DNA of 64,000 nt from Dallia pectoralis (GCA_029465975.1 CM055743.1:17334507-17398506), one strand, 5' to 3'; shown: positions 26,010 through 37,119, counted from the first letter of the stretch. Notes: generated from the letters alone by a model not told the origin. Made by a program: numbers and translations.

Positions 26010-26371
26010 AGCAATGTGATGACTAGTGGAACTAGTCATCCACCTTTCGTTATTATGCACACCTGTTTTGGTAATTATGCACACCTGGTTTGAGTTGGTT
26101 AATTAGGAGGTGTATGTAAGTCACTGGGTGTGGTTGCACTGAGCTGAGCATTGTTTCAATATCTCGTTACGTAGTGGTGAGTGTTTTGATGCTTGGTTCT
26201 ACTGTGTTTTGTCTATTTGTAAGTCGCTCTGTGTAAGCGCATTTCATTTCACACAGTATATGTTTTATCCGTTTGTTGGTTTTAATTATATATTAAACCT
26301 CCGTGAACGTGATCTTCCGGCTCTGCATTTGGCTTTCCGGCATTACACTTTGGATTAATCGTGACAAGCAA
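26010..26371. repeat. 5-bp target-site duplication bounding a solo LTR
   Basis: AGCAA at 26010-26014 is repeated exactly at 26367-26371, immediately outside the TG...CA ends of the enclosed element. A 5-bp duplication is the usual integration footprint of Ty3/gypsy- or ERV-like retroelements. Confidence 0.8.
26015..26366 (+). mobile_element. Solo LTR of an LTR retrotransposon
   Basis: A 352-bp unit starts TGTGATGA and ends TCGTGACA (terminal TG...CA with short imperfect inversion). It is flanked by an exact AGCAA duplication with no internal retroelement sequence on either side, so it is a solo LTR left by LTR-LTR recombination. Its 5' end holds a perfect 10-bp inverted repeat, GATGACTAGT / ACTAGTCATC around GGA (26018-26040). 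A direct repeat ATTATGCACACCTG follows near 26053 and 26076. An ATTAAA that could serve for polyadenylation lies near 26290. Orientation is inferred from that signal. The family (Ty3/gypsy-like) is a guess from LTR size and target-site length. Confidence 0.8.
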
Positions 26372-26859
26372 TGGCTTCACTAACGCCTTTACTGGATACT
26401 GTCTGTAATCTTCTTCACTGAAAACTCTGTCTGTCATCTAAAATTGTTGAGAGTAAACTGAGGAACCAATCAATCACGAAAATGGTGGATAAAACCTCTC
26501 TATCCTTTTAATAAACCATTCATATTTCATCAATGCCCATTTAATAAATGCCCAAGGGTATTTTCAGAAAAATTCATTCATTGGCATGTCATGCTGTATT
26601 TATAAAATCAATAAAATTCCCATACAGATATATATTTTTAAATAAATCTGTATTATGCATACAGTACAATGATACATATTTGCTGTTTTTAAAACACATG
26701 TCTCTGACGTTTTGCGCACAGATAAAATCTCGAGACCTGTCAGGCAAACCAAGACTTGCAATCTTATTAAAGGCCGAACGTAATTGCCGTTCCGATTGAA
26801 AATACGCATATCCGGAAGGATCCGGGGCCTGGTGTCTCTCTACCTGTCTTGTATCATTC
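26372..26859. other. Unique AT-rich sequence, no gene recognised
   Basis: AT-rich unique DNA. Overlapping 69- and 83-codon frames on opposite strands (26548-26809) have no recognisable domain. Confidence 0.55.
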
Positions 26860-27140
26860 GTAATGATCGTTTAAGCGGCGAAACGAAACGCACAAATATA
26901 ATTTGACTTTGATTCCGGAGGATACATTTATCCTGCTCCTTGCGTTCAATAAGCTCATTCATAACGTTTAAACAGATAACGCGCACGTTACTAATATTTC
27001 AAGGGTGTCAGCCCATTTGTCCGGTGTAATTGCGATTATGCTGCGAGTGTTACCAGCCGGCGTCGACCATTTGTTTCTTGTAACAAGCGTCCTGCTTTGG
27101 ATTGAGATGTCTGCTAAATGAGGCCCCCTGGCACACGTGT
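26860..27140. promoter_or_regulatory. Candidate conserved non-coding element
   Basis: CpG-bearing words (TTTAAGCGGCG, GATAACGCGCACG, GGCGTCGACC) are interleaved with AT-rich transcription-factor-like words (TTTGACTTTGATT, GTAATTGCG). Stops occur in every frame and the texture is unlike the flanks. Enhancer-like by composition only. Confidence 0.3.
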
Positions 27141-27316
27141 TTCTGAAAACAGTAGACATATCAAGGATTTCATCTTGCTAGTGTCAACTGGTTTGGGACG
27201 ACGGAATATTCTAGGCTATGAATCCCGGTATGAAGTCTGAATAGCTTTCACTGCCTGTTGTCCTGAACTGAAAATGTTGGAAAGGGTTTGTTGCTCTCCC
27301 AGCTAGTCTGAAATAA

Positions 27317-28130
27317 TACATCTATAGGTCCTCACCTGAATGAACATATCAGGTTCTACATCTATAGATCCTCACCTGAAGGAACATATCAGGTCCTAGA
27401 TCTATAGATCCTCACCTGAAGGAACATATCAGGTCCTACGTCTATAGATCCTCACCTGAAGGAACATAACAGATCATACATCTTCGATCCTCACCTGAAG
27501 GAACATATCAGGTCCTACAGGTATAGATCCTCACCTGAAGGAACATATCAGGTCCTACAGGTATAGATCCTCACCTGAATGAACATATCAGGTTCTACAT
27601 CTATAGATCCTCACCTGAAGGAACATATCAGGTCCTACATCTATAGAACCTCACCTGAAGGAACATATCAGGTCCTACATCTATAGATCCTCACCTGAAG
27701 GAACATATCAGGTCCTACATCTATAGATCCTCACCTGAAGGAACATATCAGGTCCTACATCTATAGATCCTCACCTGAAGGAACATATCAGGTTCTACAT
27801 CTATAGATCCTCACCTAAAGGAACATATCAGGTCCTACATCTATAGATTCTCACCTGAAGGAACATATCAGGTCATACATCTATAGATCCTCACCTGAAG
27901 GAACATATCAGGTCCTAGATCTATAGATCCTCACCTGAAGGAACATATCAGGTCCTACATCTATAGATTCTCACCTGAAGGAACATATCAGGTCCTAGAT
28001 CTATAGATCCTCACCTGAAGGAACATATCAGGTCCTACATCTATAGATCCTCACCTGAAGGAACATATCAGGTCCTACATCTACAGATCCTCACCTGAAG
28101 GAACATATCAGGTCCTGCATCTATAGATCT
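27317..28130. repeat. 40-bp minisatellite, about 20 copies
   Basis: About 20 tandem 40-bp units. Edge and scattered units differ by a few bases (GAATGAAC for GAAGGAAC, CAGGTATAG for CATCTATAG, one degenerate unit near 27470). Each unit carries a perfect inverted repeat ACCTGA / TCAGGT separated by 9 nt. Confidence 0.96.
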
Positions 28131-29013
28131 TGAAAATAAGTCGCTGTAAAATAAACAATAAATGTGCGTCCGTGTTACCAGAGAGTATGTGAGTGTGTGT
28201 TGGGATCGACTTTGTTCCTGGCCGGGGTCGCTACCTGGCGCTCCAACCTCCGAAGAGGGCAGTCATTTTAACCTCTGTGGAGGAGAGAGTTGGGGGGAGG
28301 AGAGAGGCGAACACTGGAGGACGCCTCGCACAGCAAGCAGAGAATTGCTTGGGCGCCAGGATTGTCATGTCTGTATAAACAGGCATTGATTTTTCTGTCC
28401 GGCACCTCAGCCATTTATTCTCAGCTTTGTGGTCAGGCCCAAAGGGGTTGAGAAATTCTGTTACAGTCCAGACCGGGCTCCCGGGGCCTGCGAGAGAATA
28501 GATTTTGCCTAACAGGAGAGAGGCCAGCGCCACTTAACAGTGGCATGGACATGTCATCTGGGATAGAGCTAGGACGAGAGGACACAGAGAGAGAGAGAGA
28601 CTGTATAAAAAAGCTTACAGTGCTTCCTCAACCTCCAGACTGCCCACTGTGGTCAGTTCTCTGTGTCCACGGTCGAGGTCACTCACCAATTTGGATCATT
28701 TTATTTGGTGAGATCAAACTATCCTTTGCTATGGGTTTGTGTCTGGATCTTTGCAAGTTTGAGACAGACAACAAAACGTAACACAAATAGTTCACAGAAA
28801 TTGTTTTACTTAAAAAACTTTAAAGAACATGATACAGTGTATATAACTGGGTCAGAGAACAAAGATAAGCTCAATGTAAAGTAATATTGTTGATGGGAGA
28901 TCTGTAACCCCGGGTCCCCCATAAACAGACAACGCCTTTACTCTGAAACATGGACAAAATGTCAAATGGGAAGATGAAAGATACAGTAGCTAAGAAGAGT
29001 GACAGTGCGGTTT
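28131..29013. other. Unique spacer between 40-bp and 17-bp arrays
   Basis: No gene recognised. Several short overlapping frames at 28160-28540 lie in a GC-richer patch on both strands. A short GA run lies near 28589-28601. Confidence 0.5.
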
Positions 29014-29670
29014 GCTCCATCCCAGTCTCCGCTCCATCCCAGTCTCCGCTCCATCCCAGTCTCCGCTCCATCCCAGTCTCCGCTCCATCCCAGTCGCCGC
29101 TCCATCCCAGTCTCCGCTCCATCCCAGTCTCCGCTCCATCCCAGTCTCCGCTCCATCCCAGTCTCCGCTCCATCCCAGTCGCCGCTCCATCCCAGTCTCC
29201 GCTCCATCCCAGTCTCCGCTCCATCCCAGTCTCCGCTCCATCCCAGTCTCCGCTCCTCCATCCCAGTCCCTCCGCTCCATCCCAGTCTCCGCTCCATCCC
29301 AGTCTCCGCTCCATCCCAGTCTCCGCTCCATCCCAGTCTCCGCTCCATCCCAGTCTCCGCTCCATCCCAGTCTCCGCTCCATCCCAGTCTCCGCTCCATC
29401 CCAGTCTCCGCTCCATCCCAGTCTCCGCTCCATCCCAGTCGCCGCTCCATCCCAGTCTCCGCTCCATCCCAGTCTCCGCTCCATCCCAGTCTCCGCTCCA
29501 TCCCAGTCTCCGCTCCATCGCCGCTCCATCCCAGTCTCCGCTCCATCCCAGTCTCCGCTCCATCCCAGTCTCCGCTCCATCCCAGTCTCCGCTCCATCCC
29601 AGTCTCCGCTCCATCCCAGTCTCCGCTCCATCCCAGTCTCCGCTCCATCCCAGTCTCCGCTCCATCCCGG
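29014..29670. repeat. 17-bp minisatellite, about 38 copies
   Basis: Tandem units GCTCCATCCCAGTCTCC (17 bp), with sporadic CAGTCGCC variants and a few indels: a CTCCATCCCAGTCCCTCC irregularity near 29255 and a short unit near 29515. Open frames in all registers encode Ser/Pro/His-rich or Trp/Gly/Glu/Arg-rich repeats and are by-products. Confidence 0.97.
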
Positions 29671-30640
29671 TGCCGCAGACCGACTTACGCTGCTTGAGAC
29701 AAAACCCACCAACCAACAGCGCTCACAAAACCTCTGCAAGAGAAAGACAACGACCGTAAACACAGGGCGAAGAAGAGCGTTGAAATAAGTGTGGGGCGTT
29801 ATTTCTTTATATTGATCCCTCGTCACAAAACGCCTGATCTTTCCCACTCCAAAAGGCCCGTGATCAACGTGTCTAGGAACAACACGGGAGAGAGAGAGAG
29901 AGAGAACACAAACAACAAACAACATTATCCCTTTTCTAAAGCGCTGTTTGTTAACTTGAATTAGTGCCAATAATGTGTTGTGTTTTTGTTGTCGCCGTTG
30001 TCGGCGGCGCCTCATAAGAAGTGCACATCAAGCAAATTAGCGTCTGTTGCCTGGAGTCTTAATTGTGTGGAGGGGGAAACAAGTGATTTAGGCAACATGC
30101 ACATGTAAATGGAGTTTAATTGTGTGTTATTGTTTTTCATTTGGTGTTTCGTCGTGGCAAAGGCGCAGGTATTTCCTCATCAGCTGCTTTCGAATAATTG
30201 CACATATATAAACTGACGAGCATTATAGTGTCTAGTTTACGCCTAAACACCGCATAGCAGATTGGCCGAGGATGTTTGCCGGCGTTCAGTGAGGTGTTTC
30301 CTATTGGACAAGCCCAGATTGTTCCCTCCCATTGGTGCCTAATGAGCACTAGCGCGGTAAACAGAATGTCAAAGGTTTTCTGTGCTCGCATAATAAATCA
30401 CAGGGACGCTGGTCACATCGCTGTGGCTGACCGGGACCCGCCGGTCTGGTAACATCTAGTGGAGCTCGTGGTCCGGCTGACTAGTCATGTTAGTGAAGCT
30501 CTCGCTTTCAATAGATTTCTATGGCATCGTCACACACAGAACCGCCGATCAGATAGACCCGACTAGCCTCATTAGTCACCGGTCATCGGCTCACTGAAGG
30601 CGAGATGAAGGAAATACGTGCTGCCCTCGATTTTACGTAA
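29671..30640. other. Unique sequence with a GA microsatellite; possible conserved element
   Basis: GA run at 29888-29905. The block at about 30010-30400 has TAAT/CpG-mixed enhancer-like texture (AGCAAATTAGCG, TTTAATTGTG, CCTAATGAGC). No gene recognised. Confidence 0.4.
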
Positions 30641-31240
30641 TACACTACCGTTCAAAAGTTTAGATTCGCTTAGAGATGTCTTTAACATAAAATTTACGGT
30701 GTAGAAGTTGTTAGTGTTGTGAATCAATATTGTTACTGAAGACGGCTTTAATGGAATTTGTACATATATATCTGGTGTGCGGAGGCCCATTATCAGAAAC
30801 CATCAGATCTCTGTTCAAATGGCATGTTGTGTTAGCTAATCCGGCATGTTGTGTTAGCTAATCCAAGTTTATCATTTTAAAAGACTAATTGAGTTGAGTA
30901 TCTCAAGCATCAACCAATGGGTTCAATTACAGACTCAAAATGGCCTGAAACAAATTATAATAATTATATTGCCAAGAGACTGAAGATCTCGTACAACAAT
31001 GTGTAATACTCCCTTTCACAATTAAAAGAGGAGTGGGAGGCCCCGGTGCACAACTGAGCATGAGGACAAGTACATTAGAATGTCTAGGTTGCGTAGCAGA
31101 CATGTCCTCATCTGGCAGCTTTATAAAAGTGTTCCCTCGAGAAACGCCAGTCTTAAGGTCAACAGTGAAGAGGCGTCTCCGGAATGCTGGACTTTCTAGA
31201 CGCGGTTAAAAAAATATGCGATGGACAAAAGAACCCATTG
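30641..31240 (+). mobile_element. Decayed Tc1-like DNA transposon (5' part)
   Basis: Begins TACACTACCGTTCAAAAGTT, the terminal sequence of a widespread fish Tc1-like family. It continues through a diagnostic internal stretch (GCTAATCCAAGTTTATCATTTT at 30856-30877) and into the N-terminal transposase region. A 22-bp segment ending GTTAGCTAATCC is duplicated in tandem (about 30823-30866). Similarity fades at about 31240, so the catalytic half and right terminus are missing. Confidence 0.85.
31044..31240 (+). pseudogene. Tc1 transposase N-terminal remnant
   Basis: Frame beginning at 31044 reads RCTTEHEDKYIRM, matching the DNA-binding helix-turn-helix region of fish Tc1 transposases. It then loses register. 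About 100 bp later another frame reads VKRRLRNAGL, the next conserved block, and soon stops. In intact family members these blocks are continuous. Here at least one frameshift and stops break them, and the DDE catalytic domain is absent. Non-functional. Confidence 0.85.
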
Positions 31241-31439
31241 ATGACATACAGCCATAATGTTCTTTCTTCCGGCGTCCCTTAAGATCAGCACATTTAAAAG
31301 GAAAAGCAAACATGAAAGAAACCCAGAAAAGACACAATTAAATGACAGGGGTGCGGACGACTCAGTTCTTAGACACACACCTCAACAACCGCTGCATTCA
31401 GCCCAGCTAATCAATTTCTGCACCAGACCTAAATTAGCA
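31241..31439. other. Unique spacer
   Basis: AT-rich sequence between the Tc1 fossil and a candidate regulatory block. Nothing recognised. Confidence 0.5.
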
Positions 31440-32240
31440 GAATGAAGATTAACCGATGGTGAGTGCCTGGGCCAGACAGATATTAGCGGGGGCTGACAAT
31501 GCTCTAAAGCTGATGGATTCGGTCGGCCCGGGCCGACGCACAGACGAGCAGTCGATGCTAACCCGTTTAGGCGCGGCCTCGTGAAAGATCGCCAAAGACC
31601 CGGGATTTGGATAACTGCTTCCTGACAACAAGGCCAATGACATTAGTGCGAAGCTAAGTAGATCTAAAACCACACAGCCAATGGGTGCGTTGCCGGGGTC
31701 ACGGTTGTGGAGATCCCCGTTACGGTCCGACCCGAATTCATTTCGATGGTCACGGTAGAGTGATGTAATAGGGGACATATTTAATGCCGAGGACATGCGC
31801 AGCCACGGCCGGGTTCAGTCGGAACGGGCGTTTGCAGGCGTTTCGTCTTTTCAAAGGGAAAGACCAATTGGCATTTTTCACAGAAGATGTTGCGAAAGGC
31901 GATATGTGTAAACATCGCCTTTAAATGCCATTGTGCCCATATATCGCTTTCAGGTTGAACCCAGACACGGGAGTCTAATTGGCATTTTACAGTGGGTGTG
32001 GTGATTGTTTTTGTCATAAGTAATCATGCGAGGTCCTGAAACTTGGTAACGTACAATGTAAATGTACGAGTATAATCGAACACATTTTTGGAGCGACCAT
32101 AAACGGCGGCAAACAGAATCGAAATGTATTGTTTAAATGCTGCTTGTCGTTTATCTTCAATTGAACTTCAACCCTTTCTGTGGTCCGTGTTGACCTTCGA
32201 CTAAACCACCGTTCAAAGGTCACAATGTAAAATGCCCAAT
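31440..32240. promoter_or_regulatory. Candidate conserved non-coding block with nested repeats
   Basis: About 800 bp with CpG/TAAT-mixed texture. Within it, 31861-31992 has an organised structure: ATTGGCATTTT occurs twice as a direct repeat near both ends, AAATGCCA lies inverted between them (31923-31930), and a perfect 9-bp hairpin AAAGGCGAT / ATCGCCTTT sits at 31895-31922. No coding domain recognised. Regulatory role is inference. Confidence 0.35.
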
Positions 32241-33562
32241 GAGTTTAATCGGCGTGCATTCCTGAAATTCCCGCGACCGAAAGGACAGGGTTCGACTGGA
32301 TTCTGACGATGTGAGTTCTCAAGGAATTTAAGATTGTGACGATATGTACCCTGCGAGAGCGGGGTGGGAGAAAAATATTGAGCCTGTTACCGCACGTGAG
32401 CATGTTTTTCCAGTAGTAAAATATTGATAATAGAAGGTTACCGACACGAGGAGCGATATGGCTGGAGAAGAAGGGAGGGAGGAGGAAACAGAGAGGCTAG
32501 AGGACCTGTAAATATCCCCCGGTCTTCTAATTGCACTCCGCAGCTCAAGTGTAGTAAATAATGACATTTTAATTTCTGCTCTGGCTAATGCATTTCTCTC
32601 ATGTGCAGAAGCATGTTTCAAAGAAATTTACGGCGGCCACAGGATAAAAAAGGGGGAAGGAGGAGGCGTAGATATAGAGATTGGCCAGAAGATACAGGGA
32701 GGGAAAGCAGGGGGGGTCAAAAGTGATTAAGAAAGATAATCAAAGGAGAAGAGAAGGGGAGGGTAAATATGGAGCTATAATGAGGTGATGAGCTGGAAAA
32801 GCGAAGAAGAGACAATAGAGCCGATGTATATAAGGGTAAATATGGCAGCCATAATACCACAAGCCAGGTTATGATACGCGTTTGATGACAATGAAACACT
32901 TTTTCCAAAATATTTCTAACGTTTCAACAACATTTATAATGTTTATAAATGCATATGTTAGTCATTACTGTCATATTGGGTGAGTTCTTCAATTAATTTT
33001 TATTGCTACTCAAACTGTTCTGAAATGCAGAAGAATGCAAACAAAAAAATCTAGCATTTGCACGGCGTGCTTAGTATTGATTCAGATCGGGTGATTGACT
33101 TGACTGGTTAAGAACTTTCACTGAAGCATTTATTGGCAGCTACGGCGGGTGTGTCTGGGGTCATTGTTCTCCCGCGTGATCAAGCGCTTTCAAATGAAAT
33201 TAGAGACATTCGGTTGTTTCTGAGCAGAACCTTATCACGGTTTCTTCTGTTTTTGTATTCAGAATTTATCTGCTGCTGCCATCAGAAGTTACATCATCCA
33301 CAAAGACAAGTGAGTCTGGTCTAGCAGCAGCCAAAACAATACAACAAATCTTAGAGATGAGGTGAGTATTTAGTTTTCAATTTTTTTTTGTGAGGCGAAC
33401 TGGCATATTTGATTGCAAGAAAAATGTCAAAGGTTGGATGTTTGTAGGCGTGTACTTTCATTAAGGTGTGTGAGGCCTGGGACGATGACAGGATTTGTTT
33501 GGTTAAAAATCTGCGAGGTCTGGGCCAATGACAGACTTTGTTTAATTGTGTCCTAACCTTTC
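32241..33562. other. Unique sequence with a purine-rich tract, no gene recognised
   Basis: A purine-rich (GA/GGG) stretch runs from about 32640 to 32780. The rest is AT-rich and unique. An imperfect local duplication of about 30 bp (TGGGACGATGACAGG versus TGGGCCAATGACAGA) lies at 33475-33545. Confidence 0.5.
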
Positions 33563-33825
33563 TTAGCAGATTAATGCATCCTGTCACACTGCACAGACGT
33601 CGTTCAGGAATTGTTTGAAGAACACAATGAAAAGTTTGATGTGTTACCTTGAATCCGCGGCGGCAACGCTTTACGACATGCCGGATTTGAAGGATCTGCT
33701 AAGGTCAATGGACACCTTCAGGGGTCTTGCAGAGTCCGTGACCTGGCAGATATGCAGCACGCTTCTGGCGGCACACGGAGGACCAACAGCTTATTAGGCA
33801 GACAATGTTGACATAACGGAGATCA
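33563..33825 (+). mobile_element. Tc1-like transposon 3' remnant
   Basis: From about 33563 the DNA follows a second fish Tc1-like family: CATCCTGTCACACTGCA, then TTTGAAGAACACAATGA, then an internal deletion, then CACCTTCAGGGGTCTTGC, GGAGGACCAACAGCTTATTAGGC (33776-33798) and a decayed terminus ending near ACAATGTTGACATAACG. The left part of the element is missing. Confidence 0.8.
33615..33797 (+). pseudogene. Tc1 transposase C-terminal remnant
   Basis: A 60-codon open frame whose second half reads DLKDLL, TFRGLAESV and HGGPTAY-stop. These are the C-terminal landmarks of fish Tc1/mariner transposases (family pattern DLKDLL..., TFRGLVESMP, KGGPTQY-stop). The conserved SPDLNPIEHLWD block upstream, with its catalytic acidic residue, is deleted, so the frame is open by chance and not functional. 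Confidence 0.85.
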
Positions 33826-35485
33826 TGTGTTGGCTCAGTATATATTCAGGAAAGGGAAAACATCTGATCAGAGGCTGCGGGAGAAATGAAAGGAGAAAGA
33901 AGTGAAGGCTCCAGAAGGAAAGGGTGAAATATTAAGCCATGTTGAAGCCATTACTCGAGTAATGAAACACCCTTTGTGACGACTGGGAGGGCTAAGAGGT
34001 CATCTCTGCCCGCCATTTTGTATCTTATGTTTAACACCACAGAACCCGGTGTTTCTAACTACAACTCGGACAGCTGTTACAAACCGTAATCAAACACGAT
34101 ACGAACCCTCCGTGAGAGAGACTGCTTCAATCTGTTCTCTGTTAAATGAATGTTCCTTACAATAATAGAACTTAGCCCTGAGGGCGGCTCTCGCTACTTC
34201 CTTCGCCCAACACTTTGAGCCATCGTGTTCCCACAGCTTACAATGAGAGCTAATTCATCTCAATCCGACGGCCAACTAAATCGAATAAATCAGGAGTTTT
34301 GCTAAATATAACAATATTTGTTTTGGGGGAGACGGGGGATAATTAATGACCGCAGCTGCACTAATTAAAAGCCATCTGAGTTCCATTAATCTTGGCCGCA
34401 GAGTCTGATCGTTTTTTAAAAACGGCCGGCCACGCCTTTTTTTAAGCCCCTTGTCCTTGGACTCATTCATCGGGCGATTTAGAAAAGCTTTGGTTTATTA
34501 GTGTTAGGAAAACATGTAGGCACAATTCACCATTTAGCCAGATATGTTCCCTGATATGTCATCTGCGCTAGAAGGAGAGAACGCACGGATCGGAATTGTG
34601 GAGACACGATTGGTGGAGGTTTATGAAGAGTGGGAGAGAAAAAAGACATTATTATATATTATAATCTCAGCTGTAATATCCTTTTTATTCGCAAACCTCA
34701 AAATGCTAATGTTTTCTGAACACATTGTAATTGACAGCGGTTTTTGGAAAAACATTTTGCCAGTGGACAGCCATTTCCTATCGCCTTGAGAAAGTGCCGT
34801 CGACAATGAAAAAAATCAATGAAACAATCTTGCCACTTTAGGTTCCTCTTCCTGTGGTTTAGGTGCCTCTTCTGATTTCACTTCCCATCCTAAATTGCCG
34901 TTTGTCTTTTTTGCAACTTTTCTGTCTCGTGTTCAGTGGGCGTTTGTGGTTAGCATCTTACGGAATTCCATTAGTCGCTAGACAGGTTTTGACCGAAAAC
35001 TCGATTGTCGATGCCTTTCCCGTTCGCCTTTTTTCCGCCCCCTTTTATAACTTGTATTTATCGGGGATTGTTCTTCTTATTTAGTTCCCTTTAGTTGAAT
35101 TTTTCGAGAACAACGACACACACCCACCCACCCGCCCGCCTAGCCCGCGTTCAATCCTGCGCGTAACTGACGGCTGGCAACATGCAGCAGGTCACCAACC
35201 CTCCGGTAGCTAAAGAGGCGCAGGTGACCCCGAGCCACCCGGGTGTGCGGCGTCAAAGGCTGCTGTTGCCCGTCCAGGATTGATGATCTCATCAAGCTGT
35301 CGCCACGGCAAAGAGGGCACCGAGGTGGGCTACACGCGGGGCTGCGTGTGTGTGGTGGGGAGCCGTGCATGCTTATCGTTGGGCCAAATTGGGCCTGACA
35401 GAATGAATAGGTTGAAGGAATGTTACCCCCGTGTAGTATATGAAGCAAGGGCCTCCCCCGGTTTGACATCACATCTGCCGTTCTC
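33826..35485. other. Unique sequence, no gene recognised; possible conserved block near 34240-34470
   Basis: Mostly AT-rich unique DNA. A TAATTAAT-containing block at about 34240-34470 has enhancer-like texture. The stretch 35110-35300 is GC-rich with CCCACCCACCCGCCCGCC. No domain in the short frames there. Confidence 0.45.
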
Positions 35486-35590
35486 CAGGGCCGGCCCGCC
35501 GCACAGGCGAAAATACATATTGGCTGCGTTGCAAGGGGGGCCCCAGCTGAAATGTTGTCCAGGGCAGCATATTTGGCAGGGCCGGTCCTG
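35486..35590. mobile_element. Short hAT-type MITE
   Basis: Starts CAGGGCCGGCCCGCC and ends GGCAGGGCCGGTCCTG. The ends are inverted (CAGGGCCGGCCC versus CAGGACCGGCCC on the other strand), with a C/G-rich interior typical of the CAGGGCCGG hAT non-autonomous family. The flanks CCGTTCTC (35478-35485) and CCGTTGTT (35592-35599) match at 6 of 8 positions, compatible with a decayed 8-bp duplication. It lies inside an otherwise meaningless 187-codon open frame. Confidence 0.65.
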
Positions 35591-37119
35591 CCCGTTGTTT
35601 GCCGTCGGCATGGCGTCTACAGGATGTCGCAACGTTATTGTTAAGTGCGATTTACAAAATGGCACGTTGACTCAGGAGGAACCCAACCTAACACGTTGCC
35701 GCGACGATACAGGATACAGGATAGCGGTTTGTTCGATTTCGAGGGGGAAGACGGTCGATCTCAAGTTCCCCTCTACAACGGTGGTGTTTAAACAGTCACC
35801 TCATGAACAGAACTCTGTTCTGAACTCTGAACTCCGCACATGAGAAGACACACGATTTAAGTCCCCGGGGAATGATTCTTTGTGCCAGGCATGGTGCTTC
35901 CAGCGTCTCAGAAATGACCTCCTGGAATGTTCATGTACTCAAGTCAAATACTGTATCATGGACCGCAAAACGGGATTGTTTTTGTAATATGTCAGATGCT
36001 CAAAACTGTCAAATGTTTTTAAACAATGAGTAGTTTTTAAACTTTCGGCCGCTCAAAAACGACTGCCATTGTTAAATGGTTTATTACAGTAAATATTTAT
36101 TTCACATTTGATTTAATAGTTGTATATTATTATTCGTTTCAGGATTTAACAAACAATAATTAAATCGTGTTTAAATGCTTCAGTATGTGCAGCTGTTATA
36201 GAGTGCTTAGCTTTCATCAAGCCTCGTACATGCAGACTCAGCCGGGTGTCCGAAACGTAAGTGATATGAAAGTTCGGAGTGTATTTCAGCAAGGGGGATT
36301 CCAGAGATGGATATCACATTGCAAACTTAAGCTTAATATAATTCCTTTTGGAATATTTAAATGAGACATTACATCCTTTTTAACTACAAGAGATTAAACA
36401 AAGACGTGTGTTCTGATTAGAGTCATTTAAAAACAACACCGAAAAGTTTACATGGTCAACAGAGTTTAAGTAATGTAAAAAAATAAATATGTTACAAAAA
36501 AAATCTGCAACACCAGCTGCTCTGGGCACAGTTCTCGATGTGCACATTCACGGTTCAAAATATGCAAGAGACTATGTCCACAGTTTAGTCGCAATTAGGT
36601 TAATAGTCATTGCAATGGTGTGGCAAAGATGTCAGCATATTTTTTTTATTGTTTATTTTAAAACAAGATAACTAATTGAGTGGTAAGAAAGACGAGTCAT
36701 GGTTCAATTAATTAAAAGAGGAAACGTAATGTCAAAGAATTGAACAGCACTCCAGTGATTAGTAATGTGGACTAGGCTATTTGTATACAAACCTTCTGAG
36801 AAGTTATTTCATGTAGTACTACTCTTCAAGGATATTCCCCTTTTTTATCACTCTAAAGATTCAATATAGCTTGAGATTTCTGGCAAATTGTCCAAATTAG
36901 ACTGGGTTATTAAAAATCTGAATTTGAAATCTAACATGACACTCACATAATAAATGGTGGAGAACAGAAAACCATAATAAATATAGTTTTTTTCTGGGGG
37001 TGGGAGCTTCCCCTGTTAGGTTTAACCTCTCCTTCCCTGTTCTCTGTTGTTCTACTGCTTCCTGTAGTACATAATATCCAGGGACTAATCACATGGGCTA
37101 GACCCATTAAAATGTAATG
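35591..37119. other. Unique AT-rich sequence, no gene recognised
   Basis: No recognisable gene or element. Short A/T runs only. Confidence 0.55.

Noticed and set aside
27317..28130. CRISPR-like appearance of regularly spaced direct repeats
   Set aside because: There are no unique spacers; the whole 40-bp unit repeats. No cas genes, and the DNA is vertebrate. The same holds for the 39- and 41-bp arrays.
28950..30015. Ser/Pro- and Trp/Gly-rich open frames over the 17-bp array
   Set aside because: By-products of the minisatellite. Several frames on both strands are open at once and flanks have no domain.
35280..35843. 187-codon plus-strand frame
   Set aside because: Runs through a hAT MITE and unrelated unique DNA. 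No domain; chance opening.
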